A stretch of DNA of 64,000 nt, taken from positions 62,001-126,000 of the forward strand of contig MPNM01000004.1 of NCBI GenBank assembly GCA_002239025.1. Direction: 5' to 3'. The notes beneath the pieces were generated by a model. The model ran no database searches, was not told the origin of the DNA, and worked only from the letters and a program-made list of their open reading frames with translations. The DNA comes from Chloroflexi bacterium bin125 (GTDB lineage: Bacteria; Chloroflexota; Dehalococcoidia; Bin125). Shown here piece after piece: positions 57,961 to 64,000 of this stretch. A program made the translations under genes and the position numbers. Numbering within the stretch: position 1 is the stretch's first letter; each line of letters opens with the position of its first letter.

Positions 57961-59691
57961 CTAGCCCCGGCCGTGACGCAGGAGTTTGCCTGGCGTGGCT
58001 CCGGTCTCCTGACCGTCCTGCATCGTGACTTCGCCGTTAACGAGGATCCATTTGTAGCCATGCGGCTTCTGGATTCGTCGCCATTCACCACCCGGGAAGT
58101 CGTAGACGATCTCGCCCTGGAACTCCGGATCGAGCTTGAGCTCATCGAGGTCATAGACGACCACGTCTGCAGGCGCGCCCTCGACCAGCGATCCGCGATT
58201 CGTGAAACCGCCCGCGCGCGCAGGCAGGTACGACAGCCGGTAGTGCGCTTCCTCCAGCGAGACGCGGCCGCTGTCGCGCACCATCCACATGAGGAAGTCG
58301 GTCGGGTACGAACCTGCGGTGAGGAACTTGGTATGCGCGCCGCCATCCGAGACGCCGGGAATCGTGTAGGGCGATTCCATGATCTCGGCCATGTGATCCT
58401 CGTTGGCGTTGGTCACTTCGGTCAGGAACTCTGCCTTGAGGTCGGTCGCCAGCGCCAGGTCGAGCATCGCATCGATCGGATGCTTGCCCATCTTCTCGCC
58501 GACCTGCGCGAGTGTCAGTCCGACATATTCCTCAAGCTCAGGCATGGCCTCGAGGTGTTGGATCATGACCTTCTCGATTGAACCTCCAATGGCCTGGGTC
58601 TGGCCCAGCTTCTCGATCGCGTCGTCCATCTCGGCCTTGAGTCGCTCGCGCACCTCAGGATCGGCGAACTTGGCCATCTTCTCTTCGATTGTGCCGGTCG
58701 TGGCGTAGTTCCAGGCGGGCGACGAGTCGTAGAGGTTCCAGTCCTCGAGCGTGTAGGCGAAGGCCGAGCGAATCGTGAACGCCTGGCCAAAGATGCGTTC
58801 GCCGCGGTCGTTGCACTCGTGCAACCACTTGAGCGACTTCGTGTGAGCGTCTGGACGCTGCATGCTCGGCGCAATCACGTTGTGCAGGATCGGTCGGCCT
58901 GAGACCTCTGCCAGTTTCGCTTCGAAGGCGAGGTCGGACTTGATGTCGCCGGTGGCCTGCGTGATCTGGATGAATCCTTCATCACGCTCGCGCAGTACTT
59001 CGGCCAACGCCAGACATTCGTTGTCCGACATGATGTCGGTCACCATCGGCGTGCCGTCATAGTCGGCCTGGACCGAGTTCTCGCCCAGCCGCTGGGTCGA
59101 CCAGCCGCAGGCGCCGGCGTCCATCGCCTCGTGCAGCAAGCGCTGCATCTCGCGGATCTCATCGTCGTTGGCTCGGCGGTTCTTGGCCGCCTCGAGTCCC
59201 ATGACCCAGATCATCAGCGGGGCAATCGGCATGTACGACAGACAATTGACACCCTTAGGGATACGGTCGAGCGTTTCCAGCCACTCGGGGAAGGAGACCC
59301 AGTCCCAGATCATGCCTTCCTTCATCGACTCGAACGGGATCGCCTCAGTGCGCGACATGGTCAGCATCGCGCGGTCACGCTCTTCCGCTCGAACCGGCGC
59401 GAAGCCGAAGCCGCAGTTGCCGAGCACCACCGAAGTCACGCCGTGCCAACCCGAGATGGTGCAGTACGGATCCCATTGGATCTGCGCGTCGTAGTGCGTG
59501 TGCAGGTCGACGAATCCCGGAGCAACAATCTTGCCGTCGGCATCAAGCACCTGATCGGCGTCCATCGGATCCATCCGGCCGCCAATCTGGGCGACAACGC
59601 CATCCTTAATCCCAACGTCGGCAACAAATCGCGGGACACGGGTCCCGTCAACGACGGTGCCGCCGCGAATCAGTACATCGAACTTTGCCAT
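57961..59691 (-). CDS. N-acyl-D-amino-acid deacylase-like amidohydrolase (copy 1)
   Basis: 576 residues from MAKFDVLIRGGTVVDGTRVP at 59691 (AAGGAG 6 nt upstream); the open frame further up covers a repeat and is discarded. Metal-binding H64-T-H66-Y-D68 lies in PGFVDLHTHYDAQIQWDPYC, followed by SVVLGNCGFGFAPV, a hallmark of D-aminoacylases, and the late SDGGAHTKFL motif. It should hydrolyse an amide, hydantoin-like or N-acyl-D-amino-acid substrate with Zn2+. The paralog at 59877 is the same length and is transcribed in the same direction. Confidence 0.92.
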   Translation of the reverse strand: MAKFDVLIRGGTVVDGTRVPRFVADVGIKDGVVAQIGGRMDPMDADQVLDADGKIVAPGFVDLHTHYDAQIQWDPYCTISGWHGVTSVVLGNCGFGFAPVRAEERDRAMLTMSRTEAIPFESMKEGMIWDWVSFPEWLETLDRIPKGVNCLSYMPIAPLMIWVMGLEAAKNRRANDDEIREMQRLLHEAMDAGACGWSTQRLGENSVQADYDGTPMVTDIMSDNECLALAEVLRERDEGFIQITQATGDIKSDLAFEAKLAEVSGRPILHNVIAPSMQRPDAHTKSLKWLHECNDRGERIFGQAFTIRSAFAYTLEDWNLYDSSPAWNYATTGTIEEKMAKFADPEVRERLKAEMDDAIEKLGQTQAIGGSIEKVMIQHLEAMPELEEYVGLTLAQVGEKMGKHPIDAMLDLALATDLKAEFLTEVTNANEDHMAEIMESPYTIPGVSDGGAHTKFLTAGSYPTDFLMWMVRDSGRVSLEEAHYRLSYLPARAGGFTNRGSLVEGAPADVVVYDLDELKLDPEFQGEIVYDFPGGEWRRIQKPHGYKWILVNGEVTMQDGQETGATPGKLLRHGRG

Positions 59692-59806
59692 GTTGGTCTC
59701 CTTGAACTGTGTGTTCCTTAGTTGGTCGTCCCCAGTCATCATCCGGGGATGTTCACCCTCAGTGATTGCGGCACGTCTCTCGTTCGAGCCGAATGCAAGG
59801 GAGCGG

Positions 59807-59852
59807 GACCCCCTCAGACTTCGGCAGCTCCCCCTGCAAAGGGGGAGCGGGG
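59807..59852. repeat. Dispersed palindromic repeat (family C), reverse orientation
   Basis: GACCCCCTCAGACTTCGGCA followed by GCTCCCCCTGCAAAGGGGGAGC, the reverse complement of the copy at 34116-34156 with few changes. It lies in the gap between the two amidohydrolase genes. Confidence 0.7.
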
Positions 59853-59876
59853 AGATGGCGGCGACTGCCGACCTCT

Positions 59877-61607
59877 CTAGCCGCGACCATGTCGCAGCAG
59901 CTTGCCCGGCGTGCTGCCGGTTGATTCTCCGTCCTGGAATGTGATCGAGCCATTGACCAGGATCCAGCGGTAGCCGTCTGGTCGCTGGACCCGGCGCCAC
60001 TCACCGCCGGGGAAGTCGTAGACAACTTCGCCGGTCCACTCTGGTGTGATGTTGAGCGCGTCGAGGTCGTAGACGACTACATCGGCTGGCGCGCCCTCGA
60101 CCAGCGTGCCGCGGTCGCGGAACCCGGCCGCTCGGGCGGGCAGGTAGCTCAGGCGGTAGTGCGCTTCCTCCAGCGAGAGCTGGCCGGTGTCGCGAACAAG
60201 CCACATGAGGAAATCGGTGGGGTACGAGCCAGCCGTCAGGAACTTGGTATGCGCGCCGCCATCCGAGACGCCGGGGATGCAGTACGGCGAGGTAATCATC
60301 TCCGCCGTCCACTCGTCGTTCTGCTCGCGCATCGGCGTCAGGAACTCGGCCTGCAAGTCGGTCTCCAGGGCGAGGTCGAGCATCGCGTGGACCGGGTGAT
60401 AGCCACGCTGCTCGGCCACCTGGCCGACAGTCATACCGACGTATTGTTCCAACTCATCTTTGTGAGCGAGGTCCTGGATCAACAGCTCTTCGATCGGGCC
60501 GCCCAACGCCTGCGTCTGACCGAGCTTCTTGATCGCCTCGTCAATCTCGTCGATGATTCGCGCCCGCACTTCGGGATCAGCCATCTTGGCCTTGCGCTCG
60601 TCGCGGGTACCGGTCGTGGCGTAGTTCCAGGCCGGCGACGAGTCGTAGAGGTTCCAGTCCTCAAGCGTGAATGTGAAGGCGGCGCGAATCGTCGCCGCCT
60701 GACCAAAGATGCGCTCGCCGCGGGCGTTGCACTCGTCGAGCCACTTCATCCGGTCGCGGTGCAGGCTCGGGTTCTTCGGATTGACCGCGATCAGGTTGTG
60801 CAGGATTGGCCGCTGTGCAGTCGCAGCGAGCTCCGACTGGAACTCGAGGTCCTTCTGTAAGTCGCCGGTGAACTGCGTGATCTGGATGAAACCCTCGTCC
60901 CGCTCGGCGAGCACCTCGGCCAGCGCCAGACACTCGCTGTCCGACATGATGTCGGTGACCATCGGCGTGCCGTCGTAGTCGGCCTGAACCGAGTTCTCGC
61001 CCAGCCGCTGGGTCGACCATCCACAAGCGCCGGCGTCCATCGCTTCATTCAACAGACGCTTCATCTCCGAGATCTCGTCATCGTTCGCGCGACGAGACTT
61101 GGCGGCTTCGAGACCCATCACCCAGGTCATCAATGGCGCCAGCGGCATGTATGAGAGGCAATTCACGCCCTTGGGAATCCGGTCGAGCGTGTCGAGGAAC
61201 TCCGGGAAGGTGATCCAGTCCCAGATCATCCCTTCCTTCATCGAGTCAAACGGAATCGCCTCAGTGCGGGACATGGTCAGCATCGCGCGGTCGCGCTCTT
61301 CTTCACGCACTGGAGCAAAGCCAAAGCCACAGTTGCCCAGCACCACCGAGGTGACGCCATGCCAGCCCGAGATCGTGCAATACGGATCCCACTGGATCTG
61401 GGCGTCATAGTGCGTATGCAGGTCGACAAATCCGGGAGCGACAATCAGCCCATCGGCGTCGAGCAGCTGGTCGGCATCGGCAGGATCCATCTTGCCGCCA
61501 ATCTGCGCGACAACCCCATCCTTGATCCCCACATCGGCAACAAATCGGGGCACGCTGGTGCCATCCACGACAGTCCCGCCGCGAATCAGAACATCAAACT
61601 TCGCCAT
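59877..61607 (-). CDS. N-acyl-D-amino-acid deacylase-like amidohydrolase (copy 2)
   Basis: 576 residues from the ATG at 61607 (GGAG 6 nt upstream); the in-frame ATG at 61619 is less likely. Collinear with copy 1: HTHYD, VVLGNCGFGFAPV, SDGGAHTKFLTAGSYPTDFL and the C-terminal PGKLLRHGRG are shared. The least similar part is about residues 265-420, which in this fold carries substrate-contacting loops. The two copies share gene order and direction, so tandem duplication with a repeat inserted between is likely. Confidence 0.92.
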   Translation of the reverse strand: MAKFDVLIRGGTVVDGTSVPRFVADVGIKDGVVAQIGGKMDPADADQLLDADGLIVAPGFVDLHTHYDAQIQWDPYCTISGWHGVTSVVLGNCGFGFAPVREEERDRAMLTMSRTEAIPFDSMKEGMIWDWITFPEFLDTLDRIPKGVNCLSYMPLAPLMTWVMGLEAAKSRRANDDEISEMKRLLNEAMDAGACGWSTQRLGENSVQADYDGTPMVTDIMSDSECLALAEVLAERDEGFIQITQFTGDLQKDLEFQSELAATAQRPILHNLIAVNPKNPSLHRDRMKWLDECNARGERIFGQAATIRAAFTFTLEDWNLYDSSPAWNYATTGTRDERKAKMADPEVRARIIDEIDEAIKKLGQTQALGGPIEELLIQDLAHKDELEQYVGMTVGQVAEQRGYHPVHAMLDLALETDLQAEFLTPMREQNDEWTAEMITSPYCIPGVSDGGAHTKFLTAGSYPTDFLMWLVRDTGQLSLEEAHYRLSYLPARAAGFRDRGTLVEGAPADVVVYDLDALNITPEWTGEVVYDFPGGEWRRVQRPDGYRWILVNGSITFQDGESTGSTPGKLLRHGRG

Positions 61608-61700
61608 CAGAGTCTCCAAGCGATCCAGAGCGTGCGCATACGCGCAATCAACGGTTGCTCGGAGGATAAGGAAATCGGAAAGAGGACGTCGAGGAGCGAG

Positions 61701-62792
61701 CTAGCTGGCAACCCCGACAAACTTGAGACGCTGTTTCAGAGTGTTTCTCTGGTTGTAGGGCAATTGACCTTCGCGTTGCAGGCGACCGACGACTATGCCA
61801 GGATGCAACTCTTGACTCGAGGCGAAGCTACGGATGGACGAGCTTGAGAAGTCACCGTTGGTGACAAATGGTTCCCATTCATCCCTCGTAATGAGGGATT
61901 CTCTGGCGAAGGCATCGGCCTCGTCTTCGTCCGGGTTACGCCGCTCTTCACCTTTGAGATCCACGAAAGTCCGCTTGGTTTCGTGCTGTAGCACGTGACC
62001 TGCCTCATGAAAGAACGTGAACCAGAAGATGTCCGCGGTGCCATATCGGAGATTCAGCTGAATTATCGCGACTTTCGGGCTGAGCCATCGAGTGACTCCG
62101 TTTGCTCCAGTTTTCGGCAGGTGGGGTACACCTAGCAACACAACGCCTGCCGCAGCGCATAGCCCGCGCATTTTGGACCAGTACTCGGAGGGATCTTCCA
62201 ATGTGAGGCTCCTAATCTCCTTGACAGCATCGCGAAAGCGCTGCTCGTCGTAGCCAGCTACTTCGACCTCGCGAGCTTCAATCTCACCTCGCCTTAGCCA
62301 CGCTCGCAGCGCCCACTCATTGACCTTAGCCTTCTCAGTGATGCGAAATCCAACCACCTCTGTCGTCGGTTGCAGACTCTCGAGAGACGGTGTGCCAAAA
62401 AACTTGAGCAACTCACGCAGTCGCTCTGACACACGATCATGCCGCTCAATCCAACCGAACTCTGCGATTTTTCGATCTGGGATTTTCTTCAGCCAGTGTC
62501 GCTGCAATTCGAGCTTCTCGTCTTCCTCCATTCGAGCCACGACTAAGTCATGCACAGCTTGCAGATTGATCCAGAACTGAGCATCAATTCCTAAGACTTT
62601 CTCGATTCCGAGGGCAGTCTCCGGCGTGATTGACTTCTTCTCGCGAGTTATCTGGTTGATCACTTGAGGAGGTCGTTCCATCCGCTCGGCAAGCTCGCGC
62701 TGGCTCATACCAAAGTGGGCCAGCTGATCCTTGAGAAAGCGTCCTGGATGGAGTGCGCGATTCGGGCGATAGTCAGGTGGAACATCAATCAT
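61701..62792 (-). CDS. higA: HigA-type antitoxin fused to ImmA/IrrE-family peptidase
   Basis: 363 residues. The N-terminal XRE helix-turn-helix (about 14-75: GRFLKDQLAHFGMSQRELAE, PPQVINQITREKKSITPETA) is HigA-like. The C-terminal half is an ImmA/IrrE-type zinc peptidase with H262-E-A-G-H266 and a likely third ligand E291 (NPDEDEADAFARE). HigA alone is about 100 residues, so this is the long peptidase-bearing form. It represses the operon and neutralises HigB; the peptidase could cleave itself or another regulator. Its ATG overlaps the HigB stop by 4 nt. Confidence 0.88.
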   Translation of the reverse strand: MIDVPPDYRPNRALHPGRFLKDQLAHFGMSQRELAERMERPPQVINQITREKKSITPETALGIEKVLGIDAQFWINLQAVHDLVVARMEEDEKLELQRHWLKKIPDRKIAEFGWIERHDRVSERLRELLKFFGTPSLESLQPTTEVVGFRITEKAKVNEWALRAWLRRGEIEAREVEVAGYDEQRFRDAVKEIRSLTLEDPSEYWSKMRGLCAAAGVVLLGVPHLPKTGANGVTRWLSPKVAIIQLNLRYGTADIFWFTFFHEAGHVLQHETKRTFVDLKGEERRNPDEDEADAFARESLITRDEWEPFVTNGDFSSSSIRSFASSQELHPGIVVGRLQREGQLPYNQRNTLKQRLKFVGVAS

Positions 62793-63088
62793 GGGTGGTA
62801 GTCCTTCACCTCAACGATGATGATTTCGTCTTCATCGCCGTCGTACTCGAAAACGAGCCTCCAAAGACCCTTGAGAGTGATCGCATACTGCCCATCACGA
62901 TCTCCATGCAATGCATGGAAGTCGAAACCGGGAAATAGACGGAGTTGATCAAGCTGCTCGATCGCCAAGAGAACGGGTATCCGATCCACGTAGGCTTGTG
63001 CAACTCCTTGCGTTTTCCAGGCCTTCTTCGCTCTGTTGACATCATTTGCACACCGCTTGAGGGTTCCATTCGCAAAGGCGACCTTCAA
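62789..63088 (-). CDS. higB: HigB-type toxin (RelE superfamily)
   Basis: 99 residues if started at the TTG at 63088, which follows GGAG by 7 nt and gives the usual start MKVAFANGTLKRCANDVNRA. The ATG at 63142 would add 18 untypical residues. Later blocks are LRLFPGFDFHALHGDRDGQY and LKGLWRLVFEYDGDEDEIII, normal for HigB, an mRNA interferase that cuts ribosome-bound mRNA. Toxin gene first, antitoxin second is the HigBA order. Confidence 0.9.
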   Translation of the reverse strand: MKVAFANGTLKRCANDVNRAKKAWKTQGVAQAYVDRIPVLLAIEQLDQLRLFPGFDFHALHGDRDGQYAITLKGLWRLVFEYDGDEDEIIIVEVKDYHP

Positions 63089-63268
63089 GACGAGTCTCCA
63101 TTGATTTGACCGCGCGAATGCAGTTCCCGATCTACAGGGCAACGTTACTCTCTCGAGATCGAGTGTTCAACCATTCAATGAATATATCCAGAACCCTTCG
63201 TTCCGCATTCGTGGTCCGGTAGACACCGCACCTCAGCCTGTTCAAGCCTTTCCTCTATACTTCCCCGC

Positions 63269-63360
63269 ATGAAGCAGTGTGTGCTTGGAGGAGCTGAACC
63301 GCGGGCCGTCGCCCGCGGGGTGCTCGGGGCCTGATGAAGGGCCGCCGGTCGGTGGCCGCG
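63269..63360 (+). promoter_or_regulatory. Possible leuA leader: small ORF with two hairpins
   Basis: The 318-bp gap upstream of leuA contains an ATG-started 21-codon ORF (63269-63334, [20 protein letters not shown] then A), a perfect hairpin CCGCGGGC-CGTC-GCCCGCGG at about 63298-63317, and a second stem GGCCGCCG/CGGTGGCC at about 63341-63358. The layout resembles an attenuation leader, but the peptide has only two Leu codons, so this is weak. The rest of the gap (63089-63268) shows nothing clear. Confidence 0.3.
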
Positions 63361-63406
63361 TCTGTTTCCTCTTCCGATCCTTGTTCCGACCACAGGAGTT
63401 CCCGCT

Positions 63407-64000
63407 ATGGCTGACCGAGTCCGAATCTTTGATACCACCCTGCGCGACGGCGAACAGGCCGCCGGCGTCTCCTTCTCCGCCGAGGAGAAGCTGCAGATCG
63501 CCAAGCTGCTCGAGCGCATGGGCGTCGACTGCATCGAGGCCGGCTTCGCCGCCGCCTCGCCCGCCGACTTCGACGCCGTCAACCGCATCGCCCGCGAAGT
63601 GCGCGGCACCCAGATCGCCACGCTCTGCCGAGCTGTCCCCAACGACGTCGACCAGGGCTGGGAGGCGATCCGCGACGCCGAGAGCCCGCGCATCCACGTC
63701 TTCCTCTCATCCTCCGACATTCACATCGCCCATCAGCTGCGCAAGGACCGCGAGTCAGTGCTACAGCAGGCCCGCGAGATGGTCGCACGCGCCAAGCAGT
63801 ACACGAGTGACGTCGAGTTCTCGCCGATGGACGCCACGCGCTCCGATGTCGATTTCGTCCGCCGCATGCTGCGTGAGGTGATCGAAGCCGGCGCAACCAC
63901 GATCAACATTCCCGACACCGTCGGCTATGCGATTCCCGACGAGTTCGCCCGATTCATCACGGGCATCCTCGAAGATGTGCCGGGCGCCGACAACGTTGTC
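63407..64000 (+). CDS. leuA: 2-isopropylmalate synthase, N-terminal part
   Basis: The first 198 residues; the gene runs off the right edge. AGGAG lies 8 nt before the ATG. The start [20 protein letters not shown] is the HMGL-like synthase motif with the metal and catalytic Arg-Asp pair, followed by [20 protein letters not shown] and [18 protein letters not shown]. It condenses acetyl-CoA with 2-oxoisovalerate in leucine synthesis. Citramalate or homocitrate synthase cannot be excluded without the C-terminal regulatory domain, but LeuA is most likely. Confidence 0.9.
   Translation, partial: MADRVRIFDTTLRDGEQAAGVSFSAEEKLQIAKLLERMGVDCIEAGFAAASPADFDAVNRIAREVRGTQIATLCRAVPNDVDQGWEAIRDAESPRIHVFLSSSDIHIAHQLRKDRESVLQQAREMVARAKQYTSDVEFSPMDATRSDVDFVRRMLREVIEAGATTINIPDTVGYAIPDEFARFITGILEDVPGADNVV

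Noticed and set aside
59692-60000. N-terminal extension of the first amidohydrolase
   Set aside because: It covers intergenic repeat sequence and the end of the paralog; the ATG at 59691 has AAGGAG and matches the paralog start.
63143-63268. Riboswitch or T-box before leuA
   Set aside because: No T-box sequence or known riboswitch core could be recognised in the region.

Overview
The window looks like a chromosomal segment of a GC-rich, probably marine or sponge-associated bacterium. I lean towards Chloroflexota (SAR202-like), because it combines expanded families for breaking down recalcitrant organic matter (CaiB/BaiF CoA-transferase, EstB-type serine hydrolases, arylsulfatases, haloalkane-dehalogenase-like hydrolases, D-aminoacylase-like amidohydrolases, an F420/FMN luciferase-like oxidoreductase) with a bacterial GPP34 protein. 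That placement is inference; no rRNA gene is present. Ordinary housekeeping genes (tsaE-tsaB, ndk, rsfS, mnmA, two tRNA-Ser genes, the start of leuA) show that this is core chromosome and not a plasmid or prophage.

Layout. 1-4260: a truncated cyclase-family gene, two EstB-like serine hydrolases, a membrane protein, and the 3' stump of a third EstB copy. 4851-13861 (minus strand): a two-domain CoA-transferase, a Fic protein lacking the canonical catalytic His, an acyl-CoA dehydrogenase, GPP34, and an ADH/SDR/metallo-beta-lactamase group. 13862-32654 (minus strand): a large peptide/nickel-type (Dpp/Opp-like) uptake locus. It holds two DppB-like and two DppC-like permeases and six paralogous substrate-binding lipoproteins with Tat-like signals and glutamine-rich linkers. 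No matching ATPase is present. The DppB-like permeases carry LysM domains in their first external loop, and the DppC-like permeases carry a separate insertion of about 105 residues. 32746-39243: a methyltransferase, an ABC-2 exporter, a third serine hydrolase and a hydroxyacid dehydrogenase. 39280-43297: housekeeping genes. 43506-45322: tandem haloalkane-dehalogenase-like genes. 45517-45722: tRNA-Ser(GGA) and tRNA-Ser(CGA). 45840-51567: acyl-CoA synthetase, PH-domain protein, LLM oxidoreductase, a small two-gene module and a carboxyltransferase. 51815-56791: tandem arylsulfatases. 56788-57875: an alarmone-synthetase-like gene with a small overlapping partner (toxSAS-like). 57961-61607: tandem amidohydrolases. 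61701-63088: a HigBA module whose antitoxin is fused to an ImmA/IrrE peptidase. 63407-64000: the 5' part of leuA.

The dominant theme is local duplication: EstB, DppB, DppC, binding protein (six copies), dehalogenase, sulfatase and amidohydrolase families are all present as neighbouring paralogs. The degradative enzymes could feed on material imported by the transporter locus: peptides or other oligomers taken up, esters, sulfates and amides cleaved, then CoA activation and acyl-CoA oxidation. Intergenic regions carry at least two families of dispersed palindromic repeats. One copy lies in frame inside the CoA-transferase gene and supplies the linker between its two domains.
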